Source of the DNA: an uncultured Chloroflexota bacterium
GTDB taxonomy: Bacteria > Chloroflexota > Chloroflexia > Thermomicrobiales > UBA6265
NCBI GenBank assembly: GCA_937901745.1
Contig: CALGSZ010000157.1
Location: 1 to 64,000 of the forward strand
Length of the DNA stretch: 64,000 nt
Reading direction: 5' to 3'
In this document: positions 27,196 to 35,638 of the stretch, piece by piece
Layout of the letters: each line of letters starts with the position of its first letter
How positions within the stretch are numbered: the stretch's first letter is position 1
Position numbers and translations under genes: made by a program
The notes under the pieces: model-generated
Told to the model about the DNA's origin: nothing
What the model saw: only the letters and a program-made list of their open reading frames with translations
Database searches by the model: none

Positions 27196-27645
27196 CTAAG
27201 CTGACTCACCAGAGCGGTCGGCGTCGGACCCCGTCGGTGCGGACGACGCGGCCGCGTAGCGGCGGACCAGAGGGACCATTTCGTGGTGAAACTCCCCGTT
27301 TGAGACGATCCGCGTGACGCCCGCCGCTTTGGCTGCTCGCCGACCGTCCACGTCGGTGTGGGAACCGAAGGCAAGCAGGGGTGTCTCATTCCCCTCGGCG
27401 CGCAGCTCCCGAATCAGCTCCCATTCGACACCGGCGCTCATGTCGATGATGCCAAGCGCAACCGGCCCTTCGCCGCGAAGGCGTTCGACGAAGGTGCCCG
27501 TCGTTGGGACGAAGGCAACCGCGTAACCGAGGTCCCGCAGGGTGTTGCCGATCCGTACGCCGAAGAAGAGATCGCGATTGAGCACGACGATCAATCCCCG
27601 CGAAGCGGTCGTGGATTCGGAATCGTGCGCGGCAGCGATCGTCAT
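27196..27645 (-). CDS. Degenerate receiver-domain (REC-like) protein
   Basis: 149 residues with the shape of a CheY-like receiver: RGLIVVLNRDLFFGVRIGNTLRDLGY, then VALGIIDMSAGVEWELIRELR (phosphoacceptor-like Asp in IIDM), LLAFGSHTD and AAGVTRIVSNGEF. The acidic pair at the end of strand 1 and the conserved Lys at the end of strand 5 are missing, so normal phosphorylation is unlikely and an atypical or protein-protein role is inferred. ATG 27645 is preceded by GAGGAGTCCTCC. It diverges from the MMPL transporter gene. Confidence 0.65.
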   Translation of the reverse strand: MTIAAAHDSESTTASRGLIVVLNRDLFFGVRIGNTLRDLGYAVAFVPTTGTFVERLRGEGPVALGIIDMSAGVEWELIRELRAEGNETPLLAFGSHTDVDGRRAAKAAGVTRIVSNGEFHHEMVPLVRRYAAASSAPTGSDADRSGESA

Positions 27646-27759
27646 GGAGGACTCCTCGAAATGAACGACGAAGACCATTCAGTGGCGCGGAACCGCACAC
27701 GTGGCCGCGCCATGGGTACGCGGCAATTGTGAACCGTCGAGGATCGTAGGTGCCAGGGG

Positions 27760-27788
27760 TTGACAGGAGGGACATCGAGGCATAGAGT
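27760..27788 (+). promoter_or_regulatory. Promoter of the MMPL transporter gene
   Basis: Consensus TTGACA (27760-27765), 17-bp spacer, TAGAGT (27783-27788). Transcription would start near 27795, about 83 bases ahead of the ATG at 27878. Confidence 0.7.
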
Positions 27789-27877
27789 AACGTCGTTCGG
27801 AAATGGTAACGGTGTTCGGTTTCGGTTGCGGTTCGATGTTGACGGATAGGCGGGAGCGGAAAGGTAAGGAGACTGTT

Positions 27878-30142
27878 ATGGATCGCTTCTCGACGGCGGG
27901 CCTAGCGCGCGTCAGCGCCCGGCGACCCTGGATCGTTGTCGCGTTCTGGGTCGTCATCCTGTTTCTGGCGATCGGTTCGGCCGTCACCGGGCTGGGCGAC
28001 GCCCTGACGACGGAAGTCAATTTCATCAACCGCCCCGAATCCGTGCGGGGAGAGGAGCTTCTCGAGGATCGGCTCGGCTATGAAGATCCGGTGGCCGAGA
28101 CGCTGATCGTAACGTCCGACACGCTGACCGTGGACGACCCTGAGTTCCAGGCTGTCGTCCAGCAAACAATTGATGAGCTGCGCAAGCTCGAAGGGTTGAT
28201 CGACACATCTCCGGCCGCGCTCGTCAACTACTACGAAGCGAAGGACGCTTCGCCGGAGGCGGCGGCGCAAGCCGAGCAGCTCGTGTCCGCCGACCGCAAA
28301 TCGCTTCTGATCCCGGTCGCCTTCACGGTCGAGCTCGACGATGCGACGGAGCGGTTCGACGAATTCCACTCCGCCATCACGGCGCACAACGGCAACGGCG
28401 TGCGGGTTCTCTCAGTCGGCGACATCAGCGTCAACGAGGAATTCAACGCGATCGCCGAGGAGGACCTGCAGAAGGCCGAGGTGCTGGGTATCCCAGCGGC
28501 GATGATCATTCTCGTCGTCGTCTTTGGCGCGCTCGTCGCCGCCGGCGTGCCGATCATCCTCGCCCTGATGGCGATCGGCGTTGCGCTCGGCCTGGCCGCT
28601 GTCATCGGCCAATTCTGGGAGCTGTCGTTCTTCATCACGAACATGATCACGATGATCGGGCTGGCGGTCGGAATCGACTATGCCCTGTTCATCATCGAGC
28701 GCTATCGGGAAGAGCGGCGTCGTGGCAGACCGCAGCTCGAGGCCATCGAGGTGGCCGGTGGGACGGCAAGCAAGGCGGTTCTCTTCTCTGGTATGACGGT
28801 CGTCTTCGCGCTGCTCGGGATGTTCCTCATCCCCACGACGATCTTCCGCTCGCTTGGCTTGGGCGCGATTCTCGTCGTGGTCGTGGCTGTCGCCGCGATG
28901 CTGACGCTCATCCCGGCGCTGCTGGCGCTGCTTGGCGACCGGATCGATTGGCCGCGCCGCCACCGGTATGACGCCGCGACCGTGGCGAGCCAGGCTGCGC
29001 GCGACCGCGAGACGATTCACGCGGGGTTCTGGGGTCGCATCACCCGCGTGGTCATGGGGCGACCGGTGATTGCGCTCGTGCTCGCCGTTGCGCTGCTCGG
29101 TTCGGCAGCCATCCCGTATCTTGACCTCTCGACCGGTTTCGCTGGCGTCGAATCACTGCCGGAGAGCGAGGCCAAGGAGGGCTTCCTCATCCTGCAAGAA
29201 AAGTTCGCCGCTGGCCGCTTGGCTCCGCTGGAGATCGTCGTTGATGGATCCCGGGATCAGGTTCAGCCGGGCGTCGATCGGCTCCTGAGCGCGCTGACGC
29301 CGGAAGAGGGCTTCGCTCAGGTCGAGCCCCCGCAGTGGAACGAGCCGGGTGACTTGGCGCGGATCAGCGTGACCCTGACGATGTCGCCGAACGATCCGGC
29401 CGCGTACGACAAGGTGGTGGACCTGCGGGAGCGCATCATCCCGACCGCCTTCGAGGGCGTGCCGGCGGAAGTCCTAGTCACTGGAGACACCGCGTTCAAC
29501 AAGGACTTCTTCACCCTGGTCGACATCTGGACGCCACGGGTCTTCGCCTTCGTGCTCGGCCTCAGCTTCATCTTGCTGATGCTGGCCTTCCGCTCGCTGG
29601 TCGTGCCGATCAAGGCGATCCTGCTCAACCTGCTGTCGGTCGGCGCGGCCTATGGCTTGATGGTGCTTGTCTTCCAGAAGGGGTATGGGGCTGATCTGCT
29701 CGGCTTCCAGGAGACGCCGACAGTCGAGGCGTGGATTCCGATCTTCCTCTTCTGCGTGCTATTCGGCCTCAGCATGGACTATCACGTCTTCCTGCTGAGC
29801 CGGATTCGGGAGCACTATGACCAGACGCACCGGAACCGCGAGGCGGTCGCGGCCGGGCTGCAATCGACGGCGCGGATCATCACCGGCGCGGCGCTGATCA
29901 TGGTCGCGGTCTTCGTTGGCTTTGCCTCCGGACGGCTGGTGATGCTGCAGCAGGTCGGCTTCGGCCTCGCCGTGGCGGTCTTCCTCGATGCGACGATCGT
30001 CCGGTCGGTTCTGGTGCCGGCGGGCATGGCGCTGCTGGGCAACCTCAACTGGTACCTGCCGCGCTGGCTCCATTGGCTGCCCGATCTGCGCGTCGAGGGT
30101 GTGCCGATGCCTCAGACCTCCGCCGAGCCGGCGGGAGACTGA
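27878..30142 (+). CDS. MMPL-family RND transporter
   Basis: 754 residues with the twofold RND layout: a first membrane segment at about 17-37 (PWIVVAFWVVILFLAIG), an extracytoplasmic domain, a five-helix block (ILVVVFGALVAAGVPIILALM ... GLAVGIDYALFIIERYREER), a second external domain and a second block (FGLSMDYHVFLLSRIREHY). The GxDYxxFxxxR pattern in both halves is the MMPL signature of proton-driven exporters of lipids and hydrophobic compounds. The substrate is unknown. ATG 27878 follows AAGGTAAGGAGAC; the leader is 80 bases long. A good terminator follows the gene. Confidence 0.9.
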   Translation: MDRFSTAGLARVSARRPWIVVAFWVVILFLAIGSAVTGLGDALTTEVNFINRPESVRGEELLEDRLGYEDPVAETLIVTSDTLTVDDPEFQAVVQQTIDELRKLEGLIDTSPAALVNYYEAKDASPEAAAQAEQLVSADRKSLLIPVAFTVELDDATERFDEFHSAITAHNGNGVRVLSVGDISVNEEFNAIAEEDLQKAEVLGIPAAMIILVVVFGALVAAGVPIILALMAIGVALGLAAVIGQFWELSFFITNMITMIGLAVGIDYALFIIERYREERRRGRPQLEAIEVAGGTASKAVLFSGMTVVFALLGMFLIPTTIFRSLGLGAILVVVVAVAAMLTLIPALLALLGDRIDWPRRHRYDAATVASQAARDRETIHAGFWGRITRVVMGRPVIALVLAVALLGSAAIPYLDLSTGFAGVESLPESEAKEGFLILQEKFAAGRLAPLEIVVDGSRDQVQPGVDRLLSALTPEEGFAQVEPPQWNEPGDLARISVTLTMSPNDPAAYDKVVDLRERIIPTAFEGVPAEVLVTGDTAFNKDFFTLVDIWTPRVFAFVLGLSFILLMLAFRSLVVPIKAILLNLLSVGAAYGLMVLVFQKGYGADLLGFQETPTVEAWIPIFLFCVLFGLSMDYHVFLLSRIREHYDQTHRNREAVAAGLQSTARIITGAALIMVAVFVGFASGRLVMLQQVGFGLAVAVFLDATIVRSVLVPAGMALLGNLNWYLPRWLHWLPDLRVEGVPMPQTSAEPAGD

Positions 30143-30245
30143 GCGCGACATTGGCGCCGTGGTACGCGGAGTGACCGCGGCGCCTGATCAATCGGTCGTG
30201 TGGCTGCGGCCGGATGGGGCCAGCCGGGAGCAGCACGTGAACACG

Positions 30246-30285
30246 GGGCGATGGCAACCGGGATAACCCGGCTCTGCCATCGCCC
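30246..30285 (+). terminator. Rho-independent terminator with nested stem
   Basis: GGGCGATGGCA (30246-30256) pairs with TGCCATCGCCC (30275-30285), an inner CCGGG/CCCGG hairpin fills the loop, and TTCTGTC follows. It lies between the convergent MMPL gene and the flavin-operon tail. Confidence 0.7.
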
Positions 30286-30313
30286 TTCTGTCTCGCGGAC
30301 TCGTCAGGGGCGG

Positions 30314-31447
30314 TCACTCCCACTGAACGATGAGCCGGTCGAGTGGCAATCGCGGCCGGCGCACCGGATCCCTCGCGGCGTAGCCGATCGCGATCAGCGC
30401 ATGGGGAATGAGCGCCTCGTCGAGCCCGAGCGTGGCGCGAACGATGTCAGGGCAGAAGAGGGGGGCGCACATCCAGCCGGCATCCAGCCCTTCCGCGTAG
30501 ATGGTCAGCAGCAGGTTCTGGACGGCGGCGCCGAGGCTCTGGATCGCCATCGTCGTCTCGGCCGCTTGGCGGTCGGCGTCCGGGTAGACATCGAGATCGG
30601 CCAGGTACAGACACGCGATGACAAGCACGGGCGCGGTCGTCAGCCGCTCCTTACTCTTCGCCAGCCGGATCTGCACGATCTCTTCCGGCTGCCCGTCTAA
30701 GCGCAGCTGCTCCTCCCACGACTCGGCCATCGCCTCGGCCAGCGCGGTCCGGCGCTCCTTTGCCTCAACGATGGCGAAGCGCCAAGGCTGACGACCGTGC
30801 GGGGAGGGCGCCCAGCCGGCGGCGGCGATTGCCCGTTCGACCGCCTCGCGCGGCACCGGTCGGTCCTGAAACGCGCGGACGGAGCGCCGGCCCTGGATCA
30901 CCGCGGCGAGCGCGGCCGGATCGCCAGGGCGCGATAGCGTCGGCCTCTCTGCTTCGCGACCGCTCGCGCGCCACGAAGTGGCGGTCAGGTTGCCGATCGC
31001 GATGATGGGCGACCGCTCGATTGCCATTCGGCGGTATTGGGGGTACTTGGTGCGCAGGGCGGCAATGGCCTCATCGAACCCCGGCTCCCCTGGAGCGACC
31101 AGCCAGGCAGTTCCCCGGACCTGGACGAAGGCGAGCCGGCTCCAGTCCTCCGCGTAGTCATCAACGACGAGCGCGACTCGTGGATTGGCGCGGATGTTTC
31201 TCACCCGCGCCAGACGCTCCGGTGGCACCGATTTCCGCTTCTCATCGAGGGCCGAGACGATGACCGGCTCGCCGTCGAGCTCGATGATCGCGTAGCAAAC
31301 CGGAACGACGGCCGGCCGCCCCGCCGCGTCGGCAGTTGCCAAGTGCCCGAGTTGCCGCTCTCTGAGAAAGGCGATCTCTTCCGGCGTGGGTGGCCGGGAT
31401 GAGGCAGCCGGCGCGGGCGCCGGGGCCGACGTATTCATGCTCTGCAT
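30314..31447 (-). CDS. Fusion of PPOX/F420-type split-barrel and nitroreductase domains
   Basis: 377 residues in two domains. Residues about 15-150 are a PPOX-class split beta-barrel flavin/F420-binding domain (FLRERQLGHLATADAAGRPAVVPVCY ... RVALVVDDY). Residues about 175-360 are a nitroreductase-superfamily domain (GRRSVRAFQDRPV, AAGWAPSPHGRQPWRFAIV, GAAVQNLLLTIYAEGLDAGWMC). The nitroreductase part resembles the C-terminal domain of FbiB, which reduces dehydro-F420, so F420 maturation is a candidate role; another FMN- or F420-dependent reaction is possible. It is last on the strand of the FMN-riboswitch operon, 113 bp behind the binding-protein gene. Confidence 0.8.
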   Translation of the reverse strand: MQSMNTSAPAPAPAASSRPPTPEEIAFLRERQLGHLATADAAGRPAVVPVCYAIIELDGEPVIVSALDEKRKSVPPERLARVRNIRANPRVALVVDDYAEDWSRLAFVQVRGTAWLVAPGEPGFDEAIAALRTKYPQYRRMAIERSPIIAIGNLTATSWRASGREAERPTLSRPGDPAALAAVIQGRRSVRAFQDRPVPREAVERAIAAAGWAPSPHGRQPWRFAIVEAKERRTALAEAMAESWEEQLRLDGQPEEIVQIRLAKSKERLTTAPVLVIACLYLADLDVYPDADRQAAETTMAIQSLGAAVQNLLLTIYAEGLDAGWMCAPLFCPDIVRATLGLDEALIPHALIAIGYAARDPVRRPRLPLDRLIVQWE

Positions 31448-31560
31448 ACCGTCCTGTATCTCATGGACCCTCGCCAGCCCCGCGCCGTCAGTCTTTGTGT
31501 GGCCGGTTCGCGACGGACCACGGACGTTCGCTCAACCAAACAGCGGACCGAATTCAGGGA

Positions 31561-33096
31561 TCAGCCCCGCACCGTCGGAATGATGTACTCGTCCGGCCGG
31601 GGGGTCCAGGCGGGGAAGTTCGCTGCCACGCCGTAGAGTCCGGTCAGGCTGTAGAGGTAAATGGCCGCCGGCTCGTCCCGCAGGACAGCACCGAGTTGGC
31701 GCGCGACTTCGGCGCGTTTCGATGGATCGACCTCCGTCGCGAAGGCGTCAATCAGCGGCTGTGCGTTCGGGTTGTTGTGCCGGGACAGGAACCCCTGGTT
31801 GGAGAAGATGAGACTCAACAGGGTGTAGGGATCGAAGAGGGGGCGCCAGGTCACCATTCGCAAGGGAGCGGACTCGGGATCGGTCCAGGTCGCGTTGAAG
31901 TTCGCCAGCTCCTGCCGCTGCACGGTGACCTTCACGCCAACCTCGCCGAGTTGCCCGGCGACGGCCTCGGAAATGTCCTGATGCTCGCTTGCCGCGATGT
32001 CGAGCGCCGTCTCGAAGCCGTCGCCGTAGCCGGCCTCGGCCAGGAGAGCCTTCGCTCGCTCCGGATCGTAGGGGTACGGTTCTAGCGACGGATCGAAACC
32101 GAGCCCGCCGGGCGCGAAGATGTTCGGGAGACGCTGCCCATTCCCGCCGAGGAGCGCGTCGATGATCGCCTCGACGTCGACGGCGTAATTGAGCGCTTGG
32201 CGGACCCGCACGTCGGAGAACGGGGCCACATCCGTGGGAATGCGGATCCACGCCGAGCCGGAAATCGGCGCCGCAACCACTGTCGCGCCAGCGTCTTCGA
32301 CCGTGCCGACCTGATCGACCGGGACATCGCGTATGAGCTGGCTCGTGCCGGACAGGAGATCGGCCACTCGCGTGCTTCCTTCTGGCACGAAGCGGACGAT
32401 CACTCGCTCGGCGATCGGCTGGCCCTTCGGGCTGCCTGCCAATGGCGCCGGGTTGACCTCGAGGACGATGCGCTCACCTGGTTTCCACTCAACGAAGCGG
32501 TACGGACCGGTGCCGACCGGCTTGGCGAGTGCCTCATTGGAGGTGGCGTATCCTGGCGGCAAGATCGCGAGCCACGCCGCCATTTGAGCAGGCAGCCAAG
32601 GCGCTGGCTGCGACAGCTTCAGCCGGACCGTCAGCGAGTCGACTTCCTCAATGTCAGAGATGACCGCGAACTGACCTGCGACCTGTGAGGCGGGATGGTC
32701 GCGGACGTGCGCGACCGAGAACGCTACCGCCGCCGCATCGACAGGATCGCCGTTGTGGAACGTCAACCCCGACCGCAGCTTGATCTCGTACGTCTGCGGG
32801 TCGAGCCACGTTAGCGACTCGGCGAGGAGCGGCTCCATCTCGCCGTCTGGGCCGAATTGCACCAGCGAGTCGTAGACGGAATGGATGACCGACCATCCGT
32901 CGCGATCGTAGGTGGTCGCCGGGTCGAGGTTTGCGGGCTCTGCCGTGAGATCGATCGTCACCTCCGGTATCAGATCACTCTGCGCGGCCCAAACCGACCT
33001 GCGCAATGTCGCCAACGCCAAGCCGCCGATCAGCCCGCCGCGAAGCGCGGTCCTTCGGCTGACATTCCGCCTCATCAGCGTGGAAAAGTGCTCCAT
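31561..33096 (-). CDS. Family 5 ABC substrate-binding protein in FMN-riboswitch operon
   Basis: 511 residues. The N-terminus has a twin-arginine-like NVSRRTALRGGLIGGLALATL signal, pointing to Tat export. The mature part has the SBP_bac_5 landmarks: IDLTAEPANLDPATTYD, a YEIKLRSGLTFHNGDPVDAAAVAFS block, KPVGTGPYRFVEWKPGERIVLEVN and VRQALNYAVDVEAIID. This class binds peptides, nickel chelates, heme or small sugars. Being the third gene under an FMN riboswitch, a flavin-related ligand is inferred here. It follows the two permeases by 40 bp. Confidence 0.87.
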   Translation of the reverse strand: MEHFSTLMRRNVSRRTALRGGLIGGLALATLRRSVWAAQSDLIPEVTIDLTAEPANLDPATTYDRDGWSVIHSVYDSLVQFGPDGEMEPLLAESLTWLDPQTYEIKLRSGLTFHNGDPVDAAAVAFSVAHVRDHPASQVAGQFAVISDIEEVDSLTVRLKLSQPAPWLPAQMAAWLAILPPGYATSNEALAKPVGTGPYRFVEWKPGERIVLEVNPAPLAGSPKGQPIAERVIVRFVPEGSTRVADLLSGTSQLIRDVPVDQVGTVEDAGATVVAAPISGSAWIRIPTDVAPFSDVRVRQALNYAVDVEAIIDALLGGNGQRLPNIFAPGGLGFDPSLEPYPYDPERAKALLAEAGYGDGFETALDIAASEHQDISEAVAGQLGEVGVKVTVQRQELANFNATWTDPESAPLRMVTWRPLFDPYTLLSLIFSNQGFLSRHNNPNAQPLIDAFATEVDPSKRAEVARQLGAVLRDEPAAIYLYSLTGLYGVAANFPAWTPRPDEYIIPTVRG

Positions 33097-33136
33097 CCTT
33101 GCTCTCCGTTCTTCTGCCCTTCCATGGGCGACCTTT

Positions 33137-34084
33137 CTAACCAGCCCGCTGGCGCGCCAGCCGGCCGGTGCGTCCTGCCGGGTTCAATGCGGTTTGGAGC
33201 CAGTCTCCGAAGAGGTTGAAGCCAAGGATCGTCAAAGCGATGGCGCCGCCGGGCAGCGTCGAAACCCACCAGGCGGTCGTCAGCGTTTCGCGCCCCGCGG
33301 CGACCATCCCGCCCCAGGTGATCGTTTCTGAGGGAACACCGAGTCCCAAGTAGCTGAGCGCCGCTTCGTAGAGGATCATCGCCGCGACCTGCTGGCTGGC
33401 GACGACGATGATCGGACCGGTGACGTTCGGCAGGAGATGGCGAACCAGCAGCCGGCCCGGTCCGACGCCAACCGCGCGCGCCGCCTCGATGAAGGGCGCA
33501 CGGCGCAGGGCGCGCGCTTGCAAGCGGACGATGCGGGCATGACCGACCCAACCGGTGATCGCCAGCACGGCGACGACATTTGTCACGCTCGGACCGAGCA
33601 CCGCGACGACACCAATCGCCACGACGACGAACGGCAGCGACTGCTGGACATCGGCGGCGAAGGCAACGATGCGGTCGGCCGCGCCGCCCATCCCGCCAGC
33701 GAGCAGCCCGAGCGCCACGCCAATCGCGCTCGCCGCGGCCGTCGCGAGGAAGCCGATGCCGAGCGAGACGCGTCCGGCGGCGACGATCCGGGCCAGCAGG
33801 TCGCGCCCGAGTTGATCGGTGCCGAGCGGGTGTTCCCAGGTTCCGCCAGCAAAGACCGGAGGCGAGAGCCGGTCGCGGAGCTGTTGTTGATCAGGATCGG
33901 CGCTGATGACCCACGGGCCGGCAATCGAGCCGACGATTAGCAGGGCGATGAGCGCGATGCCCACCGCGCCGCCAGCGGTCAAATGCGACCGGAGACTGGT
34001 CCGGCGCGGAGAACGCTGCCGGGGAGCCGGTTGAGGCAGGACGAGGGGCGGATTTGCTGTTCGCCCGATGGCGCGGCCGATCAC
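33137..34084 (-). CDS. Dpp/OppC-type ABC permease in FMN-riboswitch operon
   Basis: 315 residues with an N-terminal membrane segment (VGIALIALLIVGSIAGPWVI), the DppC-type HPLGTDQLGRDLLARIVAAGRVSL entry and the EAA-loop region FIEAARAVGVGPGRLLVRHLLPNVTGPI. The GTG at 34084 shares bases with the stop of the preceding permease (GTGA), so the two are translationally coupled. With the DppB-type partner it would form the channel. Confidence 0.88.
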   Translation of the reverse strand: MIGRAIGRTANPPLVLPQPAPRQRSPRRTSLRSHLTAGGAVGIALIALLIVGSIAGPWVISADPDQQQLRDRLSPPVFAGGTWEHPLGTDQLGRDLLARIVAAGRVSLGIGFLATAAASAIGVALGLLAGGMGGAADRIVAFAADVQQSLPFVVVAIGVVAVLGPSVTNVVAVLAITGWVGHARIVRLQARALRRAPFIEAARAVGVGPGRLLVRHLLPNVTGPIIVVASQQVAAMILYEAALSYLGLGVPSETITWGGMVAAGRETLTTAWWVSTLPGGAIALTILGFNLFGDWLQTALNPAGRTGRLARQRAG

Positions 34085-35028
34085 GCGGCACCCCCGTCCA
34101 AGCCCATGATCGAGGCAGTGCGCAGGCGCGGATCGAGCCACCGCGCGAGGAGATCGACCGCCATCGAGATCAGGATGATGCCGGTAGCGACGATGACGAC
34201 ACCCGCCTGAATGACCGGGATGTCGCGGCTCGAGACGGCCTGCAGCGCAAGGAGCCCGATCCCGGGATAGGCGAAGACACCTTCGACGACGACCGCGCCG
34301 CCGGCCAGGAATCCAGCTTGCAAGCCGACGAACGCGAGCAGCGGCAAGACGGCATGAGGCAGCGCGTGGCGGCGGACTACCGTCCGCGGCGAGAGTCCCT
34401 TCGCGCGCGCCGTGCGGATGAAGTCGGCCGAGAGGGCCTCAATCAGAGCGCTACGTAAGAGCCGGGTGATCGTCGCCGTTGGGTAGGCGGCGAGCGTCGC
34501 GGCCGGCAGGATCAACGCCTTCGCGCCCTCTCCTCCCGAGGCCGGTAGCCAATGGAGCCGTACCGCGAAGAGGAGAATCAACAGCGTGCCGAGCCAGAAG
34601 CCAGGGACGGCCTGGCCAAGGAGCGCGATGCCGGTAGCGACCGCGTCCGCCACGCCGCCCGGCCGTGTGCCGGCGACGATGCCGAGCGGCACCCCGATCA
34701 GCAGCGCGAGGACGATCGACGAGCCGGCGAGAGCGAGCGTGTGAGGCAGTCGCTCTAAGACGACGGTCATCGCGGGACGCTGCGCGCGCCACGACTCGCC
34801 GAAATCACCCTGAATCGCGTTCAACAGGAAGGTGCCGTATTGGACCGCCAGCGGCCGATCGAGCCCGTAGTGCTCGCGCATGCGCGCGGTTTGCTCTGGC
34901 GTTGCGCCCGGTGGGACCAACGCGTCGAGCGGGTCGCCCGAGAGATGGACCAGACCGAAGACCAAGCTGGTGACGACGAGCAGGACCGCCAGGGCGGTCA
35001 GGAGTCGCGTGAGAAAGAGCGAGAGCAC
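34081..35028 (-). CDS. Dpp/OppB-type ABC permease, first gene of FMN-riboswitch operon
   Basis: 315 residues with the DppB landmarks LTRLLTALAVLLVVTSLVFGLVHLSGDPLD, REHYGLDRPLAVQY, and an EAA loop DFIRTARAKGLSPRTVVRRHALPHAVLP. The frame is open far upstream, but GTG 35028 is chosen because the protein then begins directly at the first membrane segment, GGAGG lies about 10 bases ahead, and the upstream part of the frame runs through the riboswitch terminator. About 145 bases separate the terminator from this start. Confidence 0.87.
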   Translation of the reverse strand: MLSLFLTRLLTALAVLLVVTSLVFGLVHLSGDPLDALVPPGATPEQTARMREHYGLDRPLAVQYGTFLLNAIQGDFGESWRAQRPAMTVVLERLPHTLALAGSSIVLALLIGVPLGIVAGTRPGGVADAVATGIALLGQAVPGFWLGTLLILLFAVRLHWLPASGGEGAKALILPAATLAAYPTATITRLLRSALIEALSADFIRTARAKGLSPRTVVRRHALPHAVLPLLAFVGLQAGFLAGGAVVVEGVFAYPGIGLLALQAVSSRDIPVIQAGVVIVATGIILISMAVDLLARWLDPRLRTASIMGLDGGAA

Positions 35029-35173
35029 GATGTCCGGGACCTCCGCGTCTGCTGCATCGCGTCGTTCCAAGCAGCAGCCACGGGGTCGCGGCGCTCGGCG
35101 CACGAGGGTAGCCGTGCCCGGGCGAACGTCATTCCGAGCAGGCCGCCGAGCATGCCGGGGCCGCGCGGAACAT

Positions 35174-35209
35174 AAACAACGCGCCCGAGGCACGGAACCC
35201 TCGGGCGCG
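35174..35209 (-). terminator. Riboswitch-controlled intrinsic terminator
   Basis: On the minus strand CGCGCCCGAGG (35209-35199) pairs perfectly with CCTCGGGCGCG (35190-35180) around an 8-base loop, followed by TTGTTT. It sits 60 bases after the RFN aptamer and before the first permease gene, the expected place for an expression platform. Confidence 0.85.
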
Positions 35210-35269
35210 ATGAGCGTGTTCGGGAAATGGATTCGCCAATCCCAGCAGGGAAGCACCTGCCGAGAAGCG

Positions 35270-35411
35270 AGCCTTCTCCCATCCGGACTTTACCGTCGGC
35301 TCCGGAGTTTCACCGGATCGTGCTTGTGGACTCGCCACTCGCTCGCGGGCTATACCGCCGGTCGGGACTTGGCCGACATAAACACGCGGCCTCACCCAAA
35401 CCCCGAAGGCT
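35270..35411 (-). ncRNA. FMN riboswitch (RFN element)
   Basis: Read on the minus strand, the conserved RFN blocks appear in order: P1 AGCCTTC (35411-35405) pairs with GAAGGCT (35276-35270); CCCGACCGGCGGTATAGCCC (from 35366); GATCCGGTGAAACTCCGGAG then CCGACGGT (35319-35292); and AGTCCGGATGGGAGAAGG (to about 35271). This is the FMN aptamer consensus. An alternative hairpin GAGAAG/CTTCTC (35278-35262) overlaps the 3' strand of P1 and could link ligand binding to the downstream terminator. RFN elements normally repress riboflavin synthesis or transport genes when FMN is abundant. Confidence 0.95.
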
Positions 35412-35422
35412 GTGCTGTTTGA

Positions 35423-35451
35423 AGCGTAGCGAAGTCGGCGGCGCGCGTCAA
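35423..35451 (-). promoter_or_regulatory. Promoter of the FMN-riboswitch operon
   Basis: On the minus strand TTGACG (35451-35446), exactly 17 bp, TACGCT (35428-35423). Transcription would begin near 35416, five bases ahead of the aptamer, which fits a riboswitch leader perfectly. Confidence 0.75.
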
Positions 35452-35638
35452 TCCAACGGTTGCACCACATGCACGATCCCGCATTGGCTGATGAGTCCAA
35501 TCGCGGCTGGGCCACGCGTCACTTCGCGGCTGAGGGTCAGCGCGTGTAGACTCCCCCGTGTCGCATTGCAGTGGCTCGATCGCCACTCAACAGGGAGTTT
35601 TGAATTACGTGCGGCAAAGGAATTGATCGGCCGTCTGG
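35452..35638. other. Divergent intergenic region, no gene seen
   Basis: About 190 bases between the riboswitch promoter and rsgA. No additional gene or clear rsgA promoter was found. Confidence 0.5.

Noticed and set aside
35029..35256. N-terminal extension of the first FMN-operon permease up to 35256
   Set aside because: The extension would be translated through the riboswitch terminator and has an arginine/proline-rich composition unlike a permease N-terminus; the GTG at 35028 starts at the first membrane segment.
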